Of a stretch of DNA of 64,000 bases, positions 29,541 to 63,854 are shown in pieces. This DNA comes from Mesorhabditis belari (Eukaryota; Nematoda; Chromadorea; Rhabditida; Rhabditidae). The stretch lies in assembly GCA_958450365.1 (NCBI GenBank), contig CAUEEP010000729.1, forward strand, positions 248,001-312,000. The letters are read 5' to 3'. A program made the position numbers and the translations under genes. The first letter of the stretch is position 1. Each line of letters begins with the position of its first letter. Below the pieces are notes generated by a model, which searched no databases, was not told where the DNA came from, and saw only the letters and a program-made list of their open reading frames with translations.

Positions 29541-30417
29541 TCGGCGCAACGTACGGGTGTCGGATGGCGTTGTTTAAAGTAACTTGACTACACGACGCTC
29601 CTATAGGAAGCCGTTTTATTAGAGTTTTTACGGTAGGTGAAAGGATCAGCTCTACTACAAACATGTGTAGGCTGGTTTATTAAATTCCGTTCTGCGAATG
29701 AATCTTCGAAGACAAAGGTCATCCAGCAGTTTAGCTGGATAATGCCAAGTTACTCGAAAATTTTCAAACCAACAAAAGGCTTTCCTTTTGCGGAAATAGC
29801 AGAAGAGTTATCTGTTGATCATCTAATACTCGAACATTGCATACACTTTGGTTTAAACCGTATTAGGGTCTTGGATTCCACATGATGGTGAAGCACAACC
29901 GAAGAACAACAAAGCCCAACAGAACAACCGAAACGCAAAGCCTTTCGCCAACTTTTACGTGTTGGATTGACCGACCCTTTCGTTAGATTAACTCTATTTG
30001 TAAAGTTTAACTCTAACTCTATTAATTGAGGGATTGATTGTTAATTTTCATTGGATTATTGTTATTTTTCATCTTTAGAGAACCGTTGTATCTAAGGCAT
30101 GCCCTCTTCCTTCAACACACAGCACAAGCCCTAACTGCTTGTCGCTTGTCGAGATCCGGCTAGTTTAAACTACTAGCAAATCTCAAGTTAACTTTCGTAC
30201 TACTAGCATGTACTTTTGTCCGATTTTTTGTATGTTTATGATCATCAATAAATCCCGAAAAATATATCCGTAAAACGTACACAATTTAAGGCATTTAAGA
30301 TTGATTTAAGGCAAAAATCAGCATATGAAATTAGGTTGAAATTAGGTTGTTTAAGGCTAAAGTTTTCCTTTTTTGGCGGCAGCATCTTGGCTTAAAGGCA
30401 CGTTGAATGGATGAAAT

Positions 30418-31702
30418 CTAGAAAATTTTCGACTCTCTTTTAAAGGGACAAAAGACGCACCCATATTTTTCTGGAACATTTTGAAAATGCAATTGAAGTC
30501 CTTTTGTTGATGGACGAGCTGGGAAAACGCATCGATGAAGAGAGGCATTGGGATCACCTTGTGCTAACTGAAATGTAGAAAATTAGAAAATTCGAAAATC
30601 TTATCTCTGTCGCAATGTCTCATCACATACTTCTAAATCATCTACAACTCTCGGCTCTATCAAATAGGCGTCCTCGGTTTCCTGATACAAACGGTCTCCT
30701 GGATAAATGAAAGCAATAAAGCCGCTTGGTTTTCCGGTTAACTAAATGAAAAGCTGATTTTAAAAGGATAGAGATTTTAAAATGAAAATCCCAAAATACC
30801 TGTTGTGGGCAGATCACTGTTTTATTATTTGGCATCGTTACACTATTTGCAGAAACCTAGATGAAAATACTAGGGGTTTTATCATTTTTCAATGCTTTAA
30901 ATACCTGCGACAATCGAGTCAACTCATAAATTTGTGGCGGTGGTAGATCGAGCGCACCATCTTGTGCTAACGGTAATGCTTTAGCGGGCTCAAGCCAAAC
31001 GGCTGACGACATTTCTCGTGTACAGATGCTAAAATCACATTTTATTGAATGACATCCAGTTGAATCCCATAATCCATCAAGATCACTTACTTGACTTCAG
31101 GTTCTCCTTCAATCGGTAGCAAGAAAAACGAAGTCATGTATCGCTTTTTCCCATAATTCGGTGTAAGCCACGTGGCCCATGGTTGCAGTGAACGAAGTGG
31201 AAGCGCTGAGCCGACGAGTTTTGATACCTGGATATTAGAATTTGGGAAATGGATCGAAATCTCAAATTTTCTTCCGTACCTCAACAAACGCTGAAGGGTC
31301 TTTCTGGGCTCGTTGTTGTAGGTTGGCTAGATCCTTGTTTAATGCGGCGGTTTCTATTTTTCCATCGATGGTTGGCACAAGTCCCGTTTCTTCAAAGAGC
31401 TCTCTAAACAAGGCTACTTTATTAATATTAAACTGATAAAAGAGCTCTACAAATAACCCAAAAAGATAAAAAAATACCTCAACGCAGCAACTCGTTCGGG
31501 TTGCCCCAACTTTGAGTCCACTGTGTCAATGACACCGCCGGGAAATACGTGCAATGAAGGCATAAATGGCGCGGTGGCACCTCTTCGTAACATCAAAACA
31601 CGCTGCGTTGTGCGAGACCCTTAACATCGAAACATAAGATTTTATCCCTACAAAAAACTGACACAAAATTATTGTCGATGCCACTTTCCATGGAGTACCC
31701 AT
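30418..31702 (-). CDS. NUDT19-type Nudix hydrolase (acyl-CoA diphosphatase family)
   Basis: Eight exons: 31663-31702 (MGTPWKVASTIIL), 31478-31619 (VLMLRRGATAPFMPSLHVFP), 31280-31403 (ELFEETGLVP), 31091-31227 (GKKRYMTSFFLLPIEGEPEV), 30906-31029, about 30801-30858, 30633-30740 (GFIAFIYPGDRLYQETEDAY) and 30418-about 30571. The Nudix box is FPGGVIDTVDS then RVAALRELFEETG. The segment between its glycine and REx2EE parts is longer than in a standard Nudix box, as is typical of the NUDT19/RP2 family, although shorter here than in mammals. MPSLHVFPGGV and YPGD are family landmarks. Family members hydrolyse CoA esters in peroxisomes or mitochondria. The predicted C-terminus (ESKIF) is not a PTS1 signal and there is no obvious presequence, so location is open. 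The first donor (T|GTCAGT) and the last exon frame were chosen for continuity with the family. Confidence 0.85.
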
Positions 31703-32310
31703 TCGTCTTTCCTGGATATGCTTTTTGAAGAAAATATCCTTTTCTAATGTTAACAAGTATTTCAGTGCTATTATGCCATTTGTAATTGGTGAATCGGGTA
31801 AAAACAATAGAATTTATTTAACTTACATCACAATATCCAAAAAGTTTTACCAGCGTAAACAAGAAATATCAATATTTCGTGAGGGGATCGCCTCACGACG
31901 CACATCAAAACAAAGCCGAACTTGGAGAGTCAATTTTTGAGCAACAACAAAACAAATGGGGATATAGTAACGCCTAACAAGGGTACAACACCAAAGCATT
32001 GTACAAAAAATGTAACCGCATCAAGGGACGAAAAGATTAACGAAAGTAACATGGAACGTCTAGCGATGTGTTTGGAAGAGGTGCTATTTTAGGGGCAAGA
32101 AAGCTACAAGGGCTTGTAGGTTCATGAAAAACAAAAAACCAACGACTAACGTTCATAATTCAAGTAAATGATCAAAGAACCTAGTCTTTAAAATACAGAG
32201 CAAAGTCACCGATTTCGCTAATCACACTGGTACACAAATCAGCAAACACGAAAACAAGAACATAGAAGACAACATGATATGAGTAAAGCATTTAATCTCT
32301 GGCTAAAGCT
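31703..32310. other. intergenic, nup153 to nudt19
   Basis: 600 bases between a stop and the next start on the same strand. No gene, tRNA or repeat recognised. Confidence 0.5.
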
Positions 32311-35300
32311 CTAGCGCTTGTGTGTCAATCTTCGTCGTGCGCTTGCCAGCTTCCTACCCTGTCCAACTCCTGTCGCTGTAGAACTACTGCTAAAATTTAT
32401 TATAAATTCGAATAGGCTGCGCAAACAAAAGAATACTCACTTGAAAGCAAATGGAGAGTCGGTTGGTGGCGCATTTCCGAATGATGGAACCTGTGCAATA
32501 GGTGGAAGAGAAAAATGAGAATGAGAAGGCTGCGAGTCACCAAATGAGAAGGCTAAATGCAAATACACTCTCGTAAATAATATTGAACTAACTTGGAGCT
32601 GGAGCAGCATTGCCTCCGAAGACGAATGGGCCCGTCGATGCGGGATCTCCAAACCGGAAATTCGTTGGCACAGCATCTAAACCGAATCTTGTTAGATGCA
32701 ACTGCCAGCACAAGGAACCTGGCGCATTTTCACTAAAATTGAATGGTGGAGCAGTAGGAACACCCAGACTGAAAGAACCGGAAGTTGTCGTGTGAGGCAA
32801 GCCCAAAGTTGGTGCTGAGGCTGATGATAGCGCTCCGCCAAATCCACTAAAAATCAAATGATGAAGGAAAACCTTAAATAACAAACTTCGATCCAAAAAT
32901 GAAAGGTGTTTGTGCTGGTTGAGCCAACGGAGCGAGAGTTAGTTTTGCACCTTCAGATGGACCGAAATTGAAGCTAGGTGTTGTTGTTGGCCCTGGTCCA
33001 AACAACGGTCGTTTCATGTCAGGAGCGCCATCATTACTTTTGGAAGGAGCCTAAATACAAAAATCAATGCAGAAGAAATGTATTTTACTTCAGGAGCCTT
33101 GCTTCCACCAAATCCAATTGAAACTCCATTAGATGGCGCCATCGGAGTAGGTTTGAAAGTTGATGTTGAAGCGGTAGCCGTTTCTCCCAACTTAGTTGTT
33201 GTAGGCGTTTGATTCAAATCTAGAGACCGATAAGTAAAACAGAATAGATAAATAAGACTTACTTTCCAACAAACTATTTTTGCTCAAGCTTGGTGCGGCA
33301 AATATAGAGGCAGGTGTTTTCGTATCCGTCAGTGAAACCGTAGTTTCCCCAAAAACCTAAACATAATTTTTGGGAAAATCTTTAATTTGAATCGACCTAC
33401 CTTGATTGGTGCAAAAGGTTTGTCTGTGTCTTTCCGTTGAGTTTTATCCGTTTCAGGTACAACATCGCTGGTTTTTTGTGCATTTCCAAAAACTGGAATC
33501 GATGGAATAGAAGAGGCACCATTAAAAGTGAAAGCTAAATCGAAAACATCCTTGTATGTAAAATTCTACTAACAATTGGTCATCGGGGCTGAAGCTGTAT
33601 TGCCTCCCAGCGTGAATGGAGCAGGAGTAGATGAAGCGGCTCCATCATTGAGTCCTTTCGACACTGTATCTAAAACGTTGATTTAGAAACACAATTCAGC
33701 AAACAACAAACCTGAACCGATTCCACCGAATTTCAAGAACGTTGTAGGCGCAGTAGTTGCACTCAAGCCGAAAGGAGTTGACTTTGGTAGACCAAGAGTG
33801 GACGTTGAATCTATTGACGGCGCTCCACCAAATCCGCTAAAACTTTATGAATAAAGTTATTTCTAAATAAACAAACCTTGCTCCATTAATAAACGGTAAA
33901 ATAGCACCATTCGTTTGCGCTGACGGAGCTAAAGCTGGTTTCAAAGCTCCAGAGGCGCTCAAACCAAAACCCAGCCCTGCTCCTGCCCCAAACAATGGTC
34001 GTTTCACCTCAGCGTTATCATCCTTGTTTGCTAAGGGAGCCTAAATAGGAAAGTTGTCCAATGCTCAAAAAGATTGTTTCACCTCCGGAGCTTTGCTTCC
34101 ACCAAATCCAAATGAAACTCCCTTGGGTAGTGCCAGGGGAGCGAATGTTGTGGGTTTGAAAGTTGATGTTGAAGCGGCGGCAGCGGCGGCTGTTTCTCCT
34201 GGTTTAGGTGACTCGCAAGCGACACATTTGGCGGAAGTTGCCTTAATATAAATAAATTAATGCAGAAGCTACGACAACACTAACCTGATTTTCCACCCAG
34301 CACACTGAACATGTCCATTTAGAAGTTGCAGATGAAGCCGTAGTGGTTTCTCCTGGCTTTGGAGCCTCACAAGCGATACATTTAGTAAATGCTGCCTAAA
34401 ATTAAAACTAACTCATTTATATATTATACGATGCAAACCTGATTTTCCAACATACACACCGAGCAATACCATTTTGAAACTGTAGCTGTAGTTGGTGTCT
34501 TATTCAAACCTATAGCACACCAGATTAAAAAAATTCAAAGGTTTCAAAATTACTTTCTGGTGAAGCGTTTTTGCTTGAGTTTGGTGTGGCAACTACAGAA
34601 GCAGAAGTTTCACTATCCGTTGGTGGAGCCAAAGTTTCAGTAACAATCTAAAGTATGACATGCGTGTGTCATATCTGCAGTTCTACCAACCTTGATAGCT
34701 GGTGCGACAGGAGACTTTTCGGCGACCTTTGTTTGAACCTCGTTTTGAACCAGTTCGATATCATCGCTGCTATTGCTGCTCTCGCTTTCTGGGCTTGATT
34801 CGTCCGATGAGGAGGAAACGTTCTAAAAAAGAGATGTTGAGGGAATAAATTTGATTCTTACTGCTTGTGGACCACGTTCAACAGGAGCTTCAAAATCGAA
34901 CAAACAATCGTTGATAAATCCTTTTGGTGGCGCCACTTTAGGCAAATCAAGTCTCTTTATAAATACCTAAATACTCTTTAAAAATTTTCAAACAAGATAG
35001 ACTCACATCAGCGCTGTCCTTTTCTTGTTCTCCATCAGAGTCCTCCATGTAGATGCATCCGGCATTGAATGTGTTTGGTACTTTCTTTCCATCAAAGCCT
35101 TAAAGGCAACAAATTAAAGGTGGAGTCTCTTTTATGGTCCAATCTCCATACAAACCTCTTTTGGTAACCCGTGCTTGTAACCTTTTTAAACCAGTTTTAC
35201 CATTTTTATTTTTTATCGTATTCCCCGTAAAAGTTATTTTCATTTAGTAGAAAATGTTTTTTCACACTATTTAATAACCATTGAAAATCGAGTGAAGAGC

Positions 35301-37167
35301 CTATCAAAAAAGAGTTGGATCTCGAGTTGTAGGTAGTTTTGAGACTTGCCAAATAACTTACTGAATAAGTTTTGACTAAGATAAAACTTTTACTTTAATC
35401 ACTTTTTGGTGTTTCTTGTAGAATTTCGAGCTAAAGCCATATATGAAAACCGTCACTTTTTGATATAAAGTGAACTTTGGTTACGCTATTCTTAAAAGCG
35501 CGAATAAAATGTCAAATTTTGGTCGAATCTCACCGGTTCAATCGACTTTAATGGTTTCAGACTATGCAAAATCATTTAAAAACATAACAAACATAGGTTA
35601 CCGAAATAAAGTTTGTATGGTGATTGGGCCATAAAGGGGACTACTACTTTAAAGAATTAGAAGCGAATAAATATGAACCTTTGAGTGGCGGTATCGCTTT
35701 AACCGATGAAACTGTTGCGCTTCCGCTCTCTTTAGCAGATGAAGTTACAGGTGATGGGTGATCAGAGAGATCAAACAATGGAGAAACCTTAACAATGTTT
35801 AATTCAATTTTTTCTCAAGAAGTGCTCACTTTCACAACACTGCTTGACGTAGCTTGAACACGTTGAATAGCTGGCGATTGGAATGATGTTGACGATTTAT
35901 CCTCGACAGGCTTTTTTGGACGATAAATGTCCCTCCTAAAATTTAAAATATCACACCATTTTATTAATGATCATTAACTCATTGCTAAGTAAAATTTCTT
36001 ACCAGTAAGGCTTCTTGTAATGTGTTGTCAAAGCTGAGGTCAATATTTGAATACGGTTTGAAGTTGGAATTGGCTGTCGTTTTCTTGGTGGGGGATTTTG
36101 AGGATTAGAAGTCGAATTTGCAATTGAAATCGTTGAATTAGTCCCAGCATGCCAGGATGTATTCCACACTTCTGGTACGGTTGAGGCTGGCCGGAATATT
36201 GGAACTCGTTTGGCTTCCTAAATGCGATCATGATTAAAGGTCTTGTACGATAAAGGCCATAGATTAAAAACAGTAAGCAATCTAACCGTTTGAGGCGTAG
36301 TCACACGTTCGAGTTGTTCAAGAATTGCTCGAGTTTTGCTGGAGATATTTGAATGTGTCGATGGAGCAGTAGATCGACGAGAAAACAACGAGATTGATGA
36401 AGATCCACCAGGTGATTCAAGCATCGAAGCATTGCGTTGCGTGTAAGGACCAGCAAACGAGTGTTCCATTCGGGGTTTCACTACGCTGGCTTCAAATGCA
36501 GGCACATGATCCTAAAAGTTGAATATGTATGAAACGTAGAATAAACTATATTCGCTACCTCATCGTCTTTTGTTGAAGCAATATTGTCTCGAAAACGTTT
36601 GATTCGCTCCGAAACAAGTAAGCTGTCCGGAGAACTGGTGAATTGTCTTTTCCTCTAGAAAACAATTTTTTAGTAACCGAAACACAGACGCTTACCGTCA
36701 AACTATCTGTATTCACAAAAAGTGACTCTTTTTGTGAGTGTCCATTGTTCAATGCCGAAGGATCAAAGCTTCTGAAGTTGGTGGTTTGTGGCGGAGATGA
36801 CACCGGTGAGCCTAAAGAAGGATAATTCGTAAACAATTAATAAAAACTAAGAATAGTCATGCAAATTATTTTAGACTTTAGTGATTAATCGTTCAACATA
36901 CAATTACAATCAAAACAAGCCTAAAAACTAACCGTGATCTGGCAAAATGTCTCTGAGCATTTGACGATGATCGTTGCTTGTTGGTGGACTTGTACTAGGC
37001 GACGGTGCGGTCATTCGAGACTCATTCGATTGCGCTGAAGTGCCGGATTGAGTCGGCGTGCGACCTAGAACAAGAAAATACTAATACTTTACGATATAAC
37101 ACTTAATATAACACTGATTTACAAAACACTTACCAAACCAGCGCGATAACCATGATTTATCAGCCAT
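32311..37167 (-). CDS. npp-7: Nup153-like FG nucleoporin with RanBP2-type zinc fingers
   Basis: Complete gene, start at 37167 (MADKSWLSRWFG), stop at 32311-32313. Nup153 sits on the nuclear basket of the pore. The N-terminal third is S/T/P-rich with basic patches (RKRQFTSSPDSLLVSERIKR; PPPRKRQPIPTSNRIQILT). Two zinc fingers follow, KWYCSVCMLENQ..FTKCIACE (about 34350-34505) and KWTCSVCWVENQ..AKCVACES (about 34200-34330). Both match W-x-C-x2-C-x3-N-x6-C-x2-C and both are split by an intron directly after ENQ. The C-terminal third carries FG repeats (SFGFGG, PLFGAG, GFGGAP, PVFGN). It ends GRKLASARRRLTHKR, comparable to the basic GRKIKTAVRRRK end of vertebrate Nup153. The symbol follows the nematode homolog and rests on architecture. 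Divergent to unc-40. Confidence 0.88.
35117..35645. mobile_element. TIR miniature element inside a nup153 intron
   Basis: The left end begins TTAAAGGTGGAGTC and continues to CTCCATACAAAC. The right end is its imperfect inverse (GTTTGTATGGTGATTGGGCC, then GACTACTACTTTAA). The inverted ends are about 40 bases with several mismatches. No coding capacity is seen inside. Both ends carry TTAA, so a TTAA target duplication is possible, as with piggyBac-type elements. It makes one nup153 intron about ten times longer than its neighbours. Confidence 0.7.
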
Positions 37168-37181
37168 CAATTAAATCCGAT

Positions 37182-37183
37182 CT
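37182..37183 (-). promoter_or_regulatory. outron-type acceptor upstream of the nup153-like gene
   Basis: TATGTTTAG lies about 15 bases before the start codon and matches the local 3' splice consensus. No upstream coding exon was found. It is a candidate spliced-leader addition site or 5' UTR intron acceptor. Confidence 0.5.
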
Positions 37184-37555
37184 AAACATAGAGAAATTAG
37201 TTAACGCTAGCAAACAAATGCCCGGGCGGGAAATGCAACAAAAGAAAGAAGAACGTAATGTAATAGCGGCTTAAAATGCTAGACAGCTCACGAAAACGTT
37301 TTCAAACAAAAAAGCGTCGCGTCGGGGAGAAGAACGCGACGCGCGTGTCGAAAGAAAGCCCAAAGCGGCAGTTTAAACAAATACGCTAGCCCCGCCCACA
37401 ATACACACACCAATCCGCCTGTCTTTTTTCTTTTTAGCTGACCACTGGTGACCGGCTCTTTCTCTCGCCTCAAGGTCAACGACTGTTAGCGCCAAAGTCG
37501 TCCTTTACTAGTTTTTGCTAGAGTTGAATTTTCATACGTTTTCACTTTGCAATCA

Positions 37556-37897
37556 AACTTTTCGGTACTTTAGTGGTTGGGATGGGCCACTTTTATTCTG
37601 ACTTAGTTGAATCTAATGTTTTGAGTGGTTGCATTGATACCTTTTATCTATTTTCGGGTAATCAAATATGCTTATACTTCAAATATGCTTATACAGCATT
37701 TACAACACGTTTCAAATTTCATATTGCCACTTTTATTTGATTTTCAAGTGTAAGCTGTTTTGAGGTAGCGTTTGGTCGTTAAAGTACACGAGATTAGGCT
37801 AGAATTGCTAAAAACTTGCTAAAACACGAATCTATTAAGCATATTTGATTACAGGGATAAAAGTGGCCCCTCCCAACCACTAAAGTACCAACTTTTC
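37556..37897. mobile_element. hAT-like MITE with 8-base target duplication
   Basis: AACTTTTC occurs at 37556-37563 and again at 37890-37897, directly flanking 326 bases that start GGTACTTTAGTGGTTGGGA and end with its inverse complement TCCCAACCACTAAAGTACC. The inverted ends extend imperfectly for about 75 bases, to ATCAAATATGCTTA. No ORF is present. Eight-base duplications with short TIRs are typical of hAT-derived miniature elements. Confidence 0.85.
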
Positions 37898-38506
37898 AAA
37901 TGAAACTTAAATCTCCGCTTCTTTTAAACCTTGAATCAAAAATTGTGCACTGTTTTCGAATCAAAATCCTCGCTGTGATCTCACTTTCCTATAAAAAACG
38001 AAGCTTTAGACGAAAAATCTGCCAACACTTTTAAAAAATCGCAAGAAGAAAGTGAGGGGGGAGCTGGTCAAAACAGCGCCAGTCAAAATAATGCGTTTGT
38101 GGTTGTTTATTCGTGTTTCTTATTTTCATTGGGTGTAGAAAAAACTTAGCTATCTGCTGAATTTTTTGGAGCCGCTTAGAACAAATCTGTAATGAGAAAA
38201 TGCTAAAAAAAGACAAAAAAGGGCTTAAAAAGAGGTTAACTGAGCTTTTCTCGACACCAATTCTGTTTTAGGTGATCGCAAAGTATGCAAAATGTAGATA
38301 ATTTTATTCTGCATGCAATAAGAATAAGAAACACATATAAACTCAAACGCGGAGAGGCTATTTTTGGCGTGGCGCTATTTTGACCAGCTTCCGAAAGTGA
38401 TTTCTTTTCTTTGAACGAGGTTTTATATGTAATTTTCCGACAATATTCCCACGTTTTAGAATCGATGAAAGTTCAACTACGGTATTAGATGTAGAATAAA
38501 ATTTTC

Positions 38507-38508
38507 AG
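38507..38508 (+). promoter_or_regulatory. outron-type acceptor upstream of unc-40
   Basis: AAAATTTTCAG is followed 60 bases later by the unc-40 start. An ATG directly after the acceptor opens a reading frame of only eight codons before a stop, a possible upstream ORF. Candidate spliced-leader site or 5' UTR intron end. Confidence 0.5.
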
Positions 38509-38568
38509 ATGAAACAGCTCATTCTCCGATGTTGATGACTGGTTTTTGATGTCAATTTAATTCTAACA

Positions 38569-61967
<23,399 letters not shown>

Positions 61968-62971
61968 ATGTACAGCATAGTTTCGTACTGCAAATAGTAC
62001 TGTACTATAAGCTCTAGAAGCTCTAGAAGCTCTAGAAGCTCTAGAAGCTCTAGAAGCTCTAGAAGCTCTAGAAGCTCAAACCAGCCTGGAGCCCGGAGCC
62101 CCAGAGCCCAGAGCCCGAAGCCAGAAGCCCAGAAGCCGAGCCAGGCCAGAAGCTCAGGCTCTAGAAGCTCTAGAAGCTCTAGAAGCTCTAGAAGTTCTAG
62201 AAGCTCTAGAAGTTCTAGAAGCTCTTCAGTCAACTCTACAACATTCATTTCCGCATTTTCACTTGCAAAAAATTTGCTTTTTTCTTTCTTTTTGGTATTT
62301 TTTGTTTAAATTTAATCATTTCCATTGAAAAATTCACTTTATTAATATTATTTTCATTGTAATTTCATTTCTGATTGATAGAAATCAATTGATTTCATTG
62401 ATTTCTGATTGATTTCATTGATTTCTGATTGATTTCTGACTGATTTCTGATTGGTTTCATTGATTTCTCATTGATTTCTCACTGATTTCATTGATTTCTG
62501 ATGGATTTCATTGATTTCTGATTGATTTCTGACTGATTTCATTGATTTCTCATTGATTTCTTATTGATTTCTGATTGATTTCATTGATTTCTGATTGATT
62601 TCATTGATTTCTGATTGATTTCTCATTGATTTCTGATCGATTTCTCATTGATTTCTTATCCATTTCATTAATTTCTGATTCATTTCCTTCATTTCCTATC
62701 CATTTCCTTCATTTCCTTCATTTCATTCATTTCCTATTCATTGATCGCTCAAAACGTGTACTTTCCTGCCGCCAAAATGTTCTCAATTTCTCAATTTCGA
62801 ATTTTTCTCTTATTTTATGTTTTTCTTGTAGAAAAATGAAAATTTCATGAAAAAATGAAAAGAAAAAAACACAGAGACACTTGAAATTCGAATAAAAAGT
62901 AAAGATTTACATTTAAAACTTGGAGAACTTCACTTTAAACTTTTAAATTTCAGAAATTTCTTTTTTAAAAT
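61968..62971. other. intergenic region downstream of unc-40
   Basis: Convergent end between unc-40 and the START-like gene. It holds a 9-base AGAAGCTCT array in two halves (62000-62075, 62155-62225) around an AGCCCGGAGCCC-rich centre, and a TGATTTCATTGATTTC array (62385-62720). No gene recognised. Confidence 0.7.
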
Positions 62972-63854
62972 CTATTTTTCCGGTTCATTCTTCGCCTTCA
63001 TCATAGCCAAGTGCTTTTCCGCGTAGCGTGCATCGCGAACAACCATCTCAGCAATGTTCTTGCTAAGAACCTAAAAAAAAGACTAGTTTATACAATTATC
63101 TAGCTACGGTAGACTATGACTAATTATTGTCTACGGTAGACGAGTGTTTAGATTAGGTTCTGGGTTGAGATTGGCTGATCAACGAAGTCCTGGCTAGGCC
63201 AGGCCAAGCAAAACCAGGCTGGAACCAAGGTTCCAGTCATTTTGATTCCAATCAATGATTTTTGTCTGACTAAGCTGAGCAATTAGTACTCTAATAAAGT
63301 AAAGAAAGTTGAAGGGAATTGAACTCTCGACCTTCGTTACTTGAGGAGCAGTGGAAGCTAGTGGAAGCTGGTGGAAGCTATTGGAGGTATTGGAAGCTAT
63401 TGGAATCTAGTGGAAGATATTGGAAGCTATTGGAAGCTATTTGAAGCTATTGGAAGGTAGTGGAAGCTGGTGGGAGCTAGTGGAAGCTAGTGGAAGGTAG
63501 TGGAAGCTATTGGAAGCTATTGGAAGCTATTGGAGGAGGAAGCAGGAAGCTACGGAGCAGGAGCAGGGCATCGGAAGCTTGGAAGCAGGGGGAAGCTATT
63601 GGAAGCTAGTGGAAGCTATTGGAAGCTAATGGAATCTAGTGGAAGCTGGTGGGAGCTATTGGAAGCTAGTGGAAGCTATTAGAAGCTATTGAAAGCTAGT
63701 GGAAGGTCGAGGGTCTACTACTTTCGTACTCACACTTACCGCTTTTGGAATTGATGTCCCGGGGAAATCGACAGATACCAAATAGTCAATAATTGTCTTT
63801 TCTCGATCACCTTTCTTCGGCGCAAATCTCCCAGCCACCACATTAGCGATCGCT
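62972..63854 (-). CDS. C-terminal end of a probable START-domain lipid-transfer protein (5' part beyond window)
   Basis: Two exons: 63740-63854 (NVVAGRFAPKKGDREKTII, then DYLVSVDFPGTSIPKAV) and 62972-63070 (LSKNIAEMVVRDARYAEKHL then a lysine-rich tail and stop). They join in frame as GCG|GTT. The pattern of a beta strand ending in D-x-x-G-x-x-I-P-K followed by a long C-terminal helix is that of START domains (family members read DLGGWIPKWLVNKAM), whose C-terminal helix caps a lipid cavity. Ligand and subfamily cannot be told from about 70 residues. The remainder lies to the right. The 660-base intron holds a 10-base minisatellite and a B-box-like sequence. Confidence 0.5.
63310..63715. repeat. 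10-base GGAAGCTATT array next to a B-box-like sequence
   Basis: More than 30 units (TTGGAAGCTA, GTGGAAGCTA) run from 63345 to 63705. On the left the minus strand reads GGTCGAGAGTTCAATTCCC (B-box-like). On the right GGTCGAGGGTC remains. Probably another tRNA-like element invaded by or expanded into a minisatellite. Confidence 0.75.

Larger units (their letters stand above)
27418..30417. other. 3 kb intergenic region between nudt19 and cul-3
   Basis: Contains three palindromic elements (27871-28142, 28683-29107, 29362-29540). 29637-29885 holds an 82-codon frame of ordinary composition without recognisable similarity. 29890-30400 shows nothing identifiable. Confidence 0.6.
37168..38568. promoter_or_regulatory. 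divergent intergenic region between nup153 and unc-40
   Basis: 1.4 kb separating two head-to-head start codons. It holds a GC-box-like GCCCCGCCCAC near 37395, the TIR element at 37564-37889 and an acceptor-like TTTTCAG 60 bases before the unc-40 ATG. No coding exon was recognised. Promoter function for both genes is inferred from position only. Confidence 0.45.

Noticed and set aside
30357..30557. Frame starting MIPMPLFIDAFSQLVHQ as the NUDT19 C-terminus
   Set aside because: The preceding donor (GAA|GTATGT) and acceptor (TTTCAG|TTAGCA) put the exon in another frame (LAQGDPNASLHRCVF) that ends in a stop at 30418.
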